From: Strix aluco
Taxonomy: Eukaryota; Chordata; Aves; Strigiformes; Strigidae
Assembly: GCF_031877795.1 (NCBI RefSeq)
Contig: NC_133940.1
Location: 14,261,985 to 14,325,984 of the forward strand
Length of the DNA: 64,000 nucleotides
Direction of reading: 5' to 3'
The notes beneath the pieces were generated by a model. The model ran no database searches. It had not been told where the DNA came from and was given only the letters and a program-made list of their open reading frames with translations. A program made the position numbers and the translations under genes. Below, piece after piece: positions 42,716-52,900 of the stretch. Position 1 is the stretch's first letter. Each line of letters opens with the position of its first letter.

Positions 42716-45700
42716 TGCCTTGTGCTACATTCACAATACAGCGTTAACTCCACAGGGATACAGGCTGAGAGCTGTCTTTTGAGAACTGCACTGCCCTGTG
42801 AGTTTAAGCTCTCATTTTTTTTCTGCAGCGAGGTACCCGTTACTGGATGTAGCTGTTAATTGCATTTAAGGAAAACAGTTGTGGTCCAGGTTTTCAAATT
42901 ATATGAATTAATAGTAGCTTCTGCAGCCAATCTTGTCTATTAAAAATGAAGAGCGAGTTACTGCCCAGCAATGATAAATTGTTAAGTGTGAGGTGAAGTT
43001 CTACTTGGTCAAACTAGGATAACCTACTTGCATATTTTAACGTCATAACTGTACTTCTCCCTTCCTCAGTTATTGAATCCTACCTCTTGGGCAAAAAACC
43101 CTTTCCTGCACAAAAAAAAGCATGACAGTTGTGTTTTAAATCTGCCCCTATGCTCCTTCCCTGTACTGGAAGCTTTTCTGTGGCTCCTGGCCAGTGCTGC
43201 AGCCACATTACTGCTCTGGATGGGCCTGCTCGGAGAGGTGCAGCTGGTCTTGCTGGTAGGTGAGAAAGAGCAGGTGCTGTGGAAATCATGTCTGGTGTGA
43301 AAGCAAATTGTGTGTAAGGGGCAGTGTGGGCAATGTGTTTTTAAATATTCCTGTAACTTTGAACTCGATCAAAAACTTTGATAGCAGGTAGCAGGAGGCT
43401 CGTGGATGTGGCGGAGGCTGGGCATTGGCTGTCTGTGTCGGGCTGGGGCATGTCCTGGGATTGTCCCCGTACAAACCAGGCCTGCAAGGTGCTCTAACGC
43501 TGCTGAACTCTGGCGTTTTGATGTGTCAGGTGCTAAATGCTTACCCTGTGGCATTTTTTGTCTTTACCTCAAAAGCAGAACCACTCTGAGCCCGGTAAAT
43601 AAAAGTAAATTCATCAGTTGAAGCAAAAAGAGTTTTGGATAAATTTTCAACATTTATGGAAAGACAAATGTCCTAAACTTTCCCAGCTGGAGATGTTTGG
43701 AAAAATGCTGGTGTTGCAGCATCAGCCATGTAAGCGTGCAGCGTCTGAACTTCCCCGACCTGCTCAGGTGTTGAAGTGAACCCCTGCGCACCCTCTGTGC
43801 TGTAGCCTGTACCCCGGAGATGTGTCCTTACATAGAGCACCGGCACGATGCCACCCGGCCGCGTCTTCGGGAGAGCTGTGCTGCGGTGAAGAGTTGAGAG
43901 CAAGCTGTGGCCTCAGAGGCGGTAGCGGGCTGGGTGCTCTGCAGCCAAGGCTCATCCCGTGGGCAGGCAGCATGAGTGGCCCTGGGTCGCCTCCGGGCGT
44001 GCAGCTGGTGCACAGCAGAGACACAGTCATGTTCCATCCGGTCATAGCTCCTGTACCTGCTGTGCACGGGGGAGGTGGTGACTGAAGGAGGGTGTTGGGA
44101 AGCGGCTGAGGGCTGAACTGGGGAGGGAAGGTGAGACCCAGGGGTGGTGGGGTCACCCCTTGGGTCTGCGGTAGGCCACTCCTGAGGTCTGATCTCAAAC
44201 ACCAGTTTGGCTTTGTGTTTAATGACTGGTGCATGAAAAAGCTATTTGAGGCACTGAATATGAAACAATGATTGATACCTGGGGCATTAATCAAAGCCTA
44301 ATCCGGTGACAATAGCTACTTTCTTAATTCAATAGCACAAAGGATGTTTCTCATTTCCGTGGATTCTTGCTGATGCCCGTTAGCAGCAGCGCAGGTGTGC
44401 GCTTGCTGCATCTTGCATGGTGATCTGCAGCATTGGTCACGGGCATCTGGGTGCTAAATACTTTCTGGTACAGTGAGGGAAGAGCCTGAGACTCCTCAGT
44501 GGAACTGGCTTTGTAGGTCTCTTACTCAAAGCCAGCCAGTGCAGGTACAAGACTGTATTCTTGGTATTTTCCATTATGAGAATTTAACACCTCCAAAGCA
44601 CTTACTTGTTTTGGAAAAAAAACAATCAAGTCTTATACTCCCTATTGCATGACTTAGTCCTCTTGGTTTAAGTTCCTCACTACAGTTCCACTTCACGCTG
44701 CTGTCTTGGCTGCTGGTAATGTGTGGATATAGGCCCTGCTGCTAGGTTTTGCTGCTTGTTCTGCCTTTGTAAGTGCAGGTGTGTTTTGTCTTTACCTTAA
44801 AAGCAGGATCAGGGTCTGCATTTGTACAGCTTCAGCCACAGAAAGTGCTCTTCCTGCACCACTGCCCACTGCATCCCCCCCTCCATCCCAGGAGTGAGCT
44901 CTGTGCTGACGTTTCTGACCATGCCTCCATCTTTGACAGCTGCCCCGGGTGCCTGTAGCCCCTGGAGAAGCAGCACACTGCACCTATGTTGCATGTTTGC
45001 CCATTAATTACTTTCAGCACAGGTCCCCACTATGTTGTCTCCCATACAAGTCGTTTCCCAGCAAGGTCTTGGTGCTATTTTGTTTGCCAAAGGACAGAGA
45101 AATTTACCTGTATCTGCTGGTTAATAAATGATACTGAGATACCAGGTAACCCAAATATTACCCTCAGTGTATTGTATGTCCCGTGGCTTAGGGGTAGTGC
45201 TTGGTAACCTCACTTCATTTCCTCGCAGCACCTTTGTCATTATAAAGCTTTTTGGATTGAGCCGAAGCTGGACTTCGCCCTGCAGACCGCTCCCCCTGCC
45301 GGGATAGTTGGTGTTTCAGCCAAACCTCCGACTGTTGGGTTGCAGGAGAGGACATCGCCCTTTGGACGAGGTACCTGGAGTCATCTGCAACCACCAGCGC
45401 TATCCCAAGCGGTGTGGATGTCTCTGTTTCACCATCAACAAGAATTTCAGCCCTTCTTTGGGGATGCCCCATTCCTGGATGCCCTTTTGGGAACATCTCA
45501 GCCACAGGCCGGTGGTGCGATGCACCTCTCTGGACTTACTGCCAGGTAGGGCAGCACCAAACCAGAGGGGCACCTGTCCTGCCTTTCGGCGCCAAGTTTC
45601 TAGATTCCCTCCACAGCTTTGGGTTCTCCATCATGTTCTTCAGGGGAGGTAAGTCTGGGGCCTCTGTTCCTTTCCTCCCCCATGGAGAAAGGAGCCCTGA

Positions 45701-48700
45701 GCCGCAAGTCCCACTCAGGAGAGCTCCCCGCAGGCAGCGGGGTCCCTGCAGGGACGTTCCTGAGGCCACGTGTGCGTTGCCACTTGTACATCTGTCTCCT
45801 CGGTCCTCTCAGACCATCCCTGTGCCTCGGATCACGCACCAAAGCTGGGGGAATGGGTGCTTTGCTGGGTTGGTGCTGTGCTGTGCTTGGCATCGTGTTG
45901 GCTTCATGCAGAGAGTTTCCCTCTGTTTCTGCACCCCTCTGTAGTGAGATTCAAGAAATTGCCCACCTCTTTGCTGCCGACCTCCTCCCTCCTGCTTTGC
46001 ACAGCTGCTCCTGGGATAATGTTTCCCTTACAACACGCCTACCCCTCTCGGGTGGGAGGAGAAGGGTTGAAAGCGACACCTTTTGTCCTGTTTCCTGTGG
46101 TGCTTTCAGATCCATGGCTTTTTGTGTGTAAAACAGGACTGGAGGGTGAAGGGCACAGGGGGGTTTCTGCAGGACGGTGGCTGCCCCCTGCACCAGCCGC
46201 CTTTGCCTGCCCTTCGGGAGTTTTTCAGCTGGCTGTTGTAATTTTGAAGCGCATGGAAACTTGGTGAGCTGAGATCCCAAGCATACGTTGACATTTCCTT
46301 TTGCTACTTTAGGAGAGATTCTCTCAGGTTGATACACTGCAGATGTTATTTTCCTCTAAAACTTTCCTAGCAGGAGCAGGGGAGCCCTTGGGGCCTGTCC
46401 ACCACCGCTGGAGCAGATGCACCTTCAGCCGAGGCCCCGTGCACTGCCCCGGCTGCAGGGTCCTTCTGCCAGCCCTGTCAAAGCCTCCGAGCCGAAGGAG
46501 CAGTCGGCGTCTGCAGTTGGCTGTTGCTGAGCAGAGCAGCAGCTGGTGGCTGCGTGAGGGGTCAGCCTGCTCTGCTGCAGGGATGGCCTGGAGAGGTGAG
46601 TGTGTCCCTGTGAAAGCACCCCCTGAGCCTCGCTGACTGCTCCCTGTGCCACTCAAAATGCAGCCAAAGTCTGCGGTTGTAATTCTGCTGCTATTAAGCT
46701 CCCAGGCCAGTCAGATTACTAGTATCTTTAAGTATTTTGTTGAACCAGAACCAAACCCAGTAAATTCCTGCTGAAAGCAACCATTTGGGTGGGATTTAGC
46801 AATGCTGAATTCCCCCTTTAAAGAATGTTTCACATGGGAGATGACACCAACCTTTACCGAGGGGTCTCCAGTAAATTCTTTGTGGATTTTGTTGTTTGCA
46901 AGTATTGATTTTTTGAACCCAGATCCTGAAAAGGTGTTTCACATCATCCCTTGCACATGCGCATCCCTTCACAGCAAGAGGCTCTGCTGAGGCAGCTCTT
47001 CGATTCAGGTACCGGACAAACGAGTCCATTGTGTTGCCCCCATGGGCCAAATCAGCTCCTTTTCGAGTTGGTGAAAAATGTACTTGGCATTGGTGAGATC
47101 AGGTTTTGACCTTCATTTTGAGGAAGAGGAGCAGGATCTTAACCACTAGATTTATCTTCAAGCACAATGGAAAGCCCTGGCTAGAGGGAGGCAGGATCAT
47201 CCCGGGGGTCAGAGCAAAGCTTGAGGTCTGAAGGATTTCCCTTCGCGCAGGGGAAGGTCAAAAGTACACTTCAGGACACTTTTCATGAGCAGTTGTGCTC
47301 CCGACATGGCGGCTGAGGATGAGATGTTTCAGCAGTGACTCAGAGGAACAAGGTAAATAAACACTTTTTATTTCAAACACAGGATTAAATTCCTTCATGT
47401 CTGGATCATTCAAGATAAAGCTCCTATAATCTCCTCGTTGCGATCCACAGCCCATCGTCTGGTGGCTGCTGGACCCGCTGTGCCCGGCACAGGAGCAGTT
47501 GGGACAGTGAAAGGATGTGGCAGTGACACAGGAGGTGGCAGAGAGGGCAAGAGACAGCCGGGAGCAGAGCTGGGCACCGTTGGCAGTGCAGCCTGTGAAG
47601 AAGCTGGTGTGGATCATCTCTAGGCCAGTGAAATTATCCTGGGAATTCACAGACTGAAGCTGAAGGAGCTGAGATTTTACCTTGACTGCAAGGAAGAGGC
47701 TGAGAAACAATACTGTGAAAAATGCAGTTGTGATGAGGGAAACCCCAACTCAAAGCCACTACATTTGTTTTTGTACAGATTTTTGCACGCTCCAGAGAAC
47801 CACATTTCATACCAACCTCTCCTCTGTGCTGCAAAGTGCCTGTAGCAACTACACGCTCCTGCTCCCACCATGTGCTAAAAGCCCTCTCTGCTGATCATAG
47901 GGGACAAAAAATAAACTGGGATAATTCCTGGAAGCGTCCCCTGCAGTTTTGTGACATCCCGAGCAGGCAGTGAGGGCAGATGTGTGGCACAAGCATCACT
48001 GAGGGCCTGTGCCAGCTGCTGGGGTGAGCTCCAGAGCGAAGCCTCCACCACAAGCGTCCCTGGCCTGGCCGGCCTGGCACAAGAAGGGCCCTGGCTCTCC
48101 AGCACAGTGCTGGCAGCAGGTGGGAACACGGGGCTGGCTCTGGGGCTGCCGAAACGCTGGCAGGTTTGGCTGAGCCCAGCAGCAGGCAGGAGCTGCCCCA
48201 GGGCAGAGGAAAGGTGATGGCAGGCAGCTTCTCCAGAGGACAATGCCAGGCGGCCATGAATGTCCAAGCGCTGCCTGCAGGGATAATCTTCATCCTCAGT
48301 AGTTGCCTAAAAATGAGGGTTTTTTTGAAATTGCTTTTGTTGCTTTCTACTTTTTCTTCACTGATTTTCCATGATGCTTCAGGTAAGTCCCGCGTGAGAT
48401 GTGGTGGTTTTATTACAAGAATGATGGGTCCATCCAAACACTCAGCAGATGCTCCAAATGTTTCCCCACTGGATTTTCAACAGGACAGTTAATCCACAAC
48501 AGCAAACTGTCTCAGCTGCCGACGACTCACAGCGAGAGCTGCAGCGGCGCTTCCCAGGGCCAGTGGGGCTGAGGACGCTGACTGTGCCCGCGAGGTTCCT
48601 CCCTCCGCAGCCGTGGTGATGCACAATTTGGGGCAATCACAGCTGACAGCTACAACAGCTGAGCTGTGCCTGGTGCTTGGTGGGGCCGATGACCTTTTTT

Positions 48701-48965
48701 GCTTATATCAGGGTAAAGGAGAGGGCTGGATTTGCAGTTCTTGGACATTCTGGTTCATTAGACACCCAGCCGGTCACTGCAGTAGGGTCACGCCTCTAAG
48801 GTCCATTCCAGGTATAATTTGATGTCATCCTTGTACAAGAGTTTGGGGTTTAGGTAATTTATCTTTACTGTACAAAGCCTTTTTAGAGGTGGTCTTAATA
48901 TTCATATTGATGGGGAAATACAGGGTTAATTGTTAAAGAGCGCCAAAAAAAAGGGCCAGCAAGAA
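42716..48965. other. Intergenic interval between ATRX and FGF16 3' ends
   Basis: About 6.2 kb lie between two convergent genes. From about 43400 the DNA is clearly richer in G+C than the ATRX introns, which lengthens chance open frames on both strands, notably at 43764-44294, 45414-45944, 45619-46131 and 47895-48437. None shows a domain I recognise, and overlapping frames of similar length on both strands argue against coding. A signal-peptide-like exon (48313-48382, +) and a membrane-helix-like frame with a poly(A) signal (about 47350-47760, -) are treated as findings only. No mobile element was recognised. Confidence 0.6.
47367..47372 (-). terminator. Possible - strand poly(A) signal in the intergenic interval
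   Basis: On the - strand AATAAA is followed by GTGTTTATTTACCTTGTTCC, a T-rich downstream stretch. It could end an unannotated - strand transcript, but a chance match cannot be excluded. Confidence 0.3.
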
Positions 48966-48985
48966 ATCTACAATATAAAGACAAT

Positions 48986-48991
48986 TTTATT
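48986..48991 (-). terminator. FGF16 poly(A) signal
   Basis: The + strand TTTATT gives AATAAA on the - strand, about 0.76 kb after the FGF16 stop. A T-rich stretch with CTTTTTTTTGGCG follows within 60 bp. It is the furthest plausible signal I saw before the intergenic interval. Confidence 0.55.
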
Positions 48992-49082
48992 GCCGATAAG
49001 CTCTTAAAACTCTTTTTTTTTTTTTTCCTGTTTCAGTAGGACCTTATTCTTCCTGATGAAAATCCGGTCATAGCATCTCTCA

Positions 49083-49150
49083 TTAAAAATAAAATTATTT
49101 TGAAATAAATAAATATATAAAATAAATATCATATACATTTTATAAATAGT
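49083..49150 (-). promoter_or_regulatory. AU-rich element cluster in FGF16 3' UTR
   Basis: On the mRNA strand this reads as repeated ATTTA and TTATTTATTT units (for example TATATTTATTTATTTC). Such elements in growth-factor mRNAs commonly recruit decay or stabilising proteins. The role here is inferred. Confidence 0.55.
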
Positions 49151-49538
49151 TTTGTCCTTATGCACAGTATCCATGCTTACATCTGAATAATGTTCCTCGC
49201 CCCATTCCCACCCCAACAGCAGGAAAAACCCCACACATCAGGACCAGTCCATGTAGCATCATCCATGTAGCAAACTCCATGGCTGCTTAAGCAGGGTACC
49301 ATTTTAAAGGCTTTTTCTTAGCAGGTAACCATCCCGAGCTTAGCAGCAGCATCTGCAGCAGTTCCTGTGGTCTCTTGTTTTCTTTCCTTCTCTTCATTTT
49401 AAGATTTTTTTCCCCCCCTGGTGATCAGGTTTGCTCGCCTGCTTGTTCCTTTAAGCAACCATAACATTGAATATTTGGCCTCTCTTGTAGCAACCGGGTA
49501 AAGAAAGTGAATGAAAATGAAAGATTATATGTAGGGTT

Positions 49539-49564
49539 CCCTCCCTTCCCCTACCCCCACCCCC
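49539..49564 (-). promoter_or_regulatory. G-quadruplex-type tract in FGF16 3' UTR
   Basis: On the mRNA strand the order is G5, T, G5, TA, G4, AA, G3, A, G3. These are five G runs with loops of 1-2 nt, an ideal quadruplex pattern. An ATTTA lies just upstream of it in the mRNA. Confidence 0.7.
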
Positions 49565-49746
49565 ATAAATAACCCAGGTTTGATATACACTTGAAACAAG
49601 GAGGAACAGCAGTGTCTGAATTCAATGTAAGTGCTTTCCTACGTCATCTACGCTTACAGGAATGATGGAATGACTATTAATATAGTGCTCTGGGAAAAAG
49701 CTTGGGAGCCCAAGTATGTACACTGATGGGGCAGCTGCAGGAAACA

Positions 49747-49992
49747 TCACCTGTAGTGAAAGAGGTCTCTGTACATCGCAGGTATTTTGGCAGGGTCCAC
49801 AGGCCTGGGTAAAAAATGAGTGAATTTTTGATGTCTCTTAGTCCTGTACCCCTCTCGGGGGGAGCCGTCCTTGTTCAGAGCCACGTAGTAATGCCTCTCC
49901 GAGTCGGGGTGCTTGTAGAGGGTCGAGGCGTACGTGTTGTACCAGTTCTCTTCAAACTGCTCGCGGAAAACGCACTCCCGTGTGAGCTTCTT
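49747..49992 (-). CDS. FGF16: FGF16 exon 3 with stop
   Basis: The coding part is 246 nt, acceptor CCCCAACGCAG, stop TGA at 49747-49749. It encodes [20 protein letters not shown], then [40 protein letters not shown] and [21 protein letters not shown]. The basic [12 protein letters not shown] patch is the heparin-binding region. The open frame reaches back to 50031, but those codons are intron. Confidence 0.97.
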   Translation of the reverse strand, partial: KKLTRECVFREQFEENWYNTYASTLYKHPDSERHYYVALNKDGSPREGYRTKRHQKFTHFLPRPVDPAKIPAMYRDLFHYR

Positions 49993-52900
49993 CTGCGTTG
50001 GGGCAGAGGCGGGAGGGGAAGAAGAAGACATTTGTGTGAAAAATAAAAAAATAAATCTTTTCCTCCTTCCTTCCCTTTATTTTCTTACAATTTTCCCAGC
50101 TACCTTCTCCTGGCTGCCCTGAGGACAGGGACTGAGCTGCCGGGGAATGCTTCCCCTGAGTGACAGCTGGAAATGGGCACAAGCTGTACAAACCAGGACT
50201 TCTGCAGCTGAAGAGGAAGGAGACAAAAGGAGGAGGAGAAGGTGGGTGTGTGTTTTGCAAAGGTGACCTATAAAGAAATAAACCAGGGCCGTAGCAAAAC
50301 TCTAAATCTGACTTTGTGATCAGGGCGTGAGTTTGGAGCTTGCTGGGGTGGCTGTGCTGCCTGGCAGGGCCGTGTCCTGGGCAGAGGGCTGCCCACCCGC
50401 GGCCACGTCCGCGGGTACCTCACACACACCAACACTGCTCTCTTAGGTGAGAGGCAACCCCGGGAGAAGCAGCAGGCAGAGCATCTGAAACGTTTAAACA
50501 GGAGCAAGCACCGCTTTGAAAGTTCAAGGCACATAAATAGTATACACTGCAAGGGGAATGAAAGCATTCCTCAGGCCTTTCATCTTCTGAAGCACCAGAG
50601 AGCTGTGATGTGAGGCCATACCAAGACCCAGGGAGGTCTGGATGGGGAGCAGCGCTGCGGGGATGTCTAACCCCAGGGAAGATTTACGGCAGCGATAGGT
50701 GATGTGATGAGCATGTGCCAGCCAATGGCTGGTGCATCCCGCACTGGGCCGGGGGGACGGATGACACTGGTGTCCCCGCCACCACAACCAGCCTTTCCCC
50801 CCAACCCTTCCGGCCAAGGACTGTCAGTAGCAACTGTTCGATGGCAGCTTCATGCCCGTCGCTCCCTCTGCCTCCCCCATGCCAGCTAAAGGGACGTGCC
50901 CAGCCACAGTGAGGAGCGGGGCTGTCCCCCTGTCCCCACCACCCGTTGGTGGCTTTGCCAGTGCTGCCACGCCGTGCCGCAGAGGGACCCGCCATCCCAT
51001 CCCATCCCGTGGCGGGGGTGCAGGGGGGACGTGGGAGTCCTTTCAGATGAAAGGCAGTCTACAAACGTAGGATGCTAGAATATTGCAAACACTACCTACA
51101 CTGTAAACTATTCAGGTAGAGAATGTGTCTTATCTACAGCACACGGAGTGCTAAGTAAATGTTATTAACTGCAGTAGATGTTTTGTAATACGATCCAGGA
51201 GCTCACCTGCACTTAGAACCTGTTTTGAATGTTTTGCTGCTAATTAAATAAACCCGGAGGTGAGTTGTGAGCCCTAAAAAAGCCTAAGCCACAGCCCTTG
51301 CCATCTGAGACCTGGGGAAACGGGAACCGTGGGTTTCTACTCCCAGATCCATCAATAAATACAGACATTTTTTTTCTTCCTGTAGGATGCCATTTACTTG
51401 GAATACGTTGGGAACTGCTGACCGGCTGAACTCACACGCTGCTGCTCCGCCCCAGTTTACGTGCTCTTCACCGGGCTGTCTGGAGGTACAGAGTTTGTGT
51501 AAAATGTTTGGAGAGTCCGGGGTGACTCTGCAAGGCGCGATTTATTTCTTTCCAAGCCCCGGGATGTCCCCACTGAGCCTGACACTAGACAGGCAGGATG
51601 AAGGTGCTGCCTGCGATTTTTCTGCTCTAAGTATTAGTTGCGTTTCTGAAATCAGTGGAAAGCTTAACAGAAACATTAGTACAAGGTTAACAGGGACAGC
51701 AAAAAAGCTGCCTGTCCCGAGGGGACTCCACGTGTCACTGTGGGGATGGCTGGCTCTGGCTACATCAACACACAGATCAGCCAAAATTGGCACAGAGGGA
51801 AATAATCAACTTGCTGAAAATTTAAAAATACCGCTGTACTGTCATCTCCTAAAATACCATTGTAATGCTAATGCTGTTGTTAGGCACTATTTTATGGACC
51901 TTTAATTAAGAATACTGTAGTGGCTTTCGATTTCAAAAAGCCATCATTGTACAACCCACGTATCCCAGATTTTAAAACTCTAGGGTCATTTGGGGACCTG
52001 GCTCGTGACTTTTGGATCAGCAGTTTGACTGCGTCCCTGCAGCGTATTGTCTGGTGTGCAAGATGCAACGACAGAGAGAAAAGTCCCATGATTATGTCTT
52101 CAGGTCAATTCTGTTGCCAGATGAAGTATTGTAAAATGTGATGATGTGCTGTAAAACGTTATCCTATTTTTGTTTCTGTGTCGTAACATGAACATAGGCC
52201 CTAGAATTTAATTAACCCATCATGAAACTGTTGATTCATAATCAGAGCTGCAGGGTTTGAAAGCACGGAAGGGAATATGCAGGCTTGTGTCCTCCTTTTC
52301 AGCAGGCACGTGTAAAAGCTGCAACTCCAGGAGCTGCTGAGAGCCTCAGGGTTTGACAGGAGAGGTGCTGCTGCGCGGGTGTAGGCTCCAGCCCTGCTTT
52401 CTGAAGTGTGCTTTAAGATTATTTTGTGTTTTACAGAATCCTGGTGATTTTACTTTTTATCTGTCTTGAACATTTGTAATTTAACTGCTGCCTCTAACTT
52501 TTGTTTAGGGTAGACGTTGTTATAGAAACAAAGTGGAAGAAGAGCAGTTATCTATGCATATAAACATCAGTAACTGCATCTTAAATAGTGAAAGGGTCTG
52601 TGGCAGTCCCAGATGGGGGAATGGGAGAAGAAAAGATGATGGAAATTCGTGGTTTAGTGTTACTGTTTTCGAAGTAAAGGTTTTCTGAAGGCTCCTCTAT
52701 ATGCAGAGTACATTAATTCAACGCTGTGAGATTGATCTGATTTGGTTAGAGGAATTATGTGTCTTCCGCTTTGATTTAAAACTGGTTTATTTTATTTCAT
52801 TTTAAATTTACTGTGATCCATCCTTAAAAATCAGTATCCTCACATACAGTAGTGCTGTGATCTAGAAACAGGCATTTAAAAAATCACACACAGGTGATGG

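Larger units (their letters stand above)
48966..49746 (-). other. FGF16: FGF16 3' UTR
   Basis: This extends from the FGF16 stop to a poly(A) signal AATAAA (48986-48991, - strand) with a T-rich stretch after it. It contains a G-rich quadruplex-type tract (49539-49564), AUUUA-type elements (49083-49150) and an A run on the mRNA strand near 49014-49027. The length of about 0.78 kb is inferred, and alternative sites may exist. Confidence 0.65.

Noticed and set aside
43073..43300. Hydrophobic 75-codon + strand frame after the ATRX 3' end
   Set aside because: It starts at TTG, has no donor or acceptor of note, and an antisense frame of similar length overlaps it.
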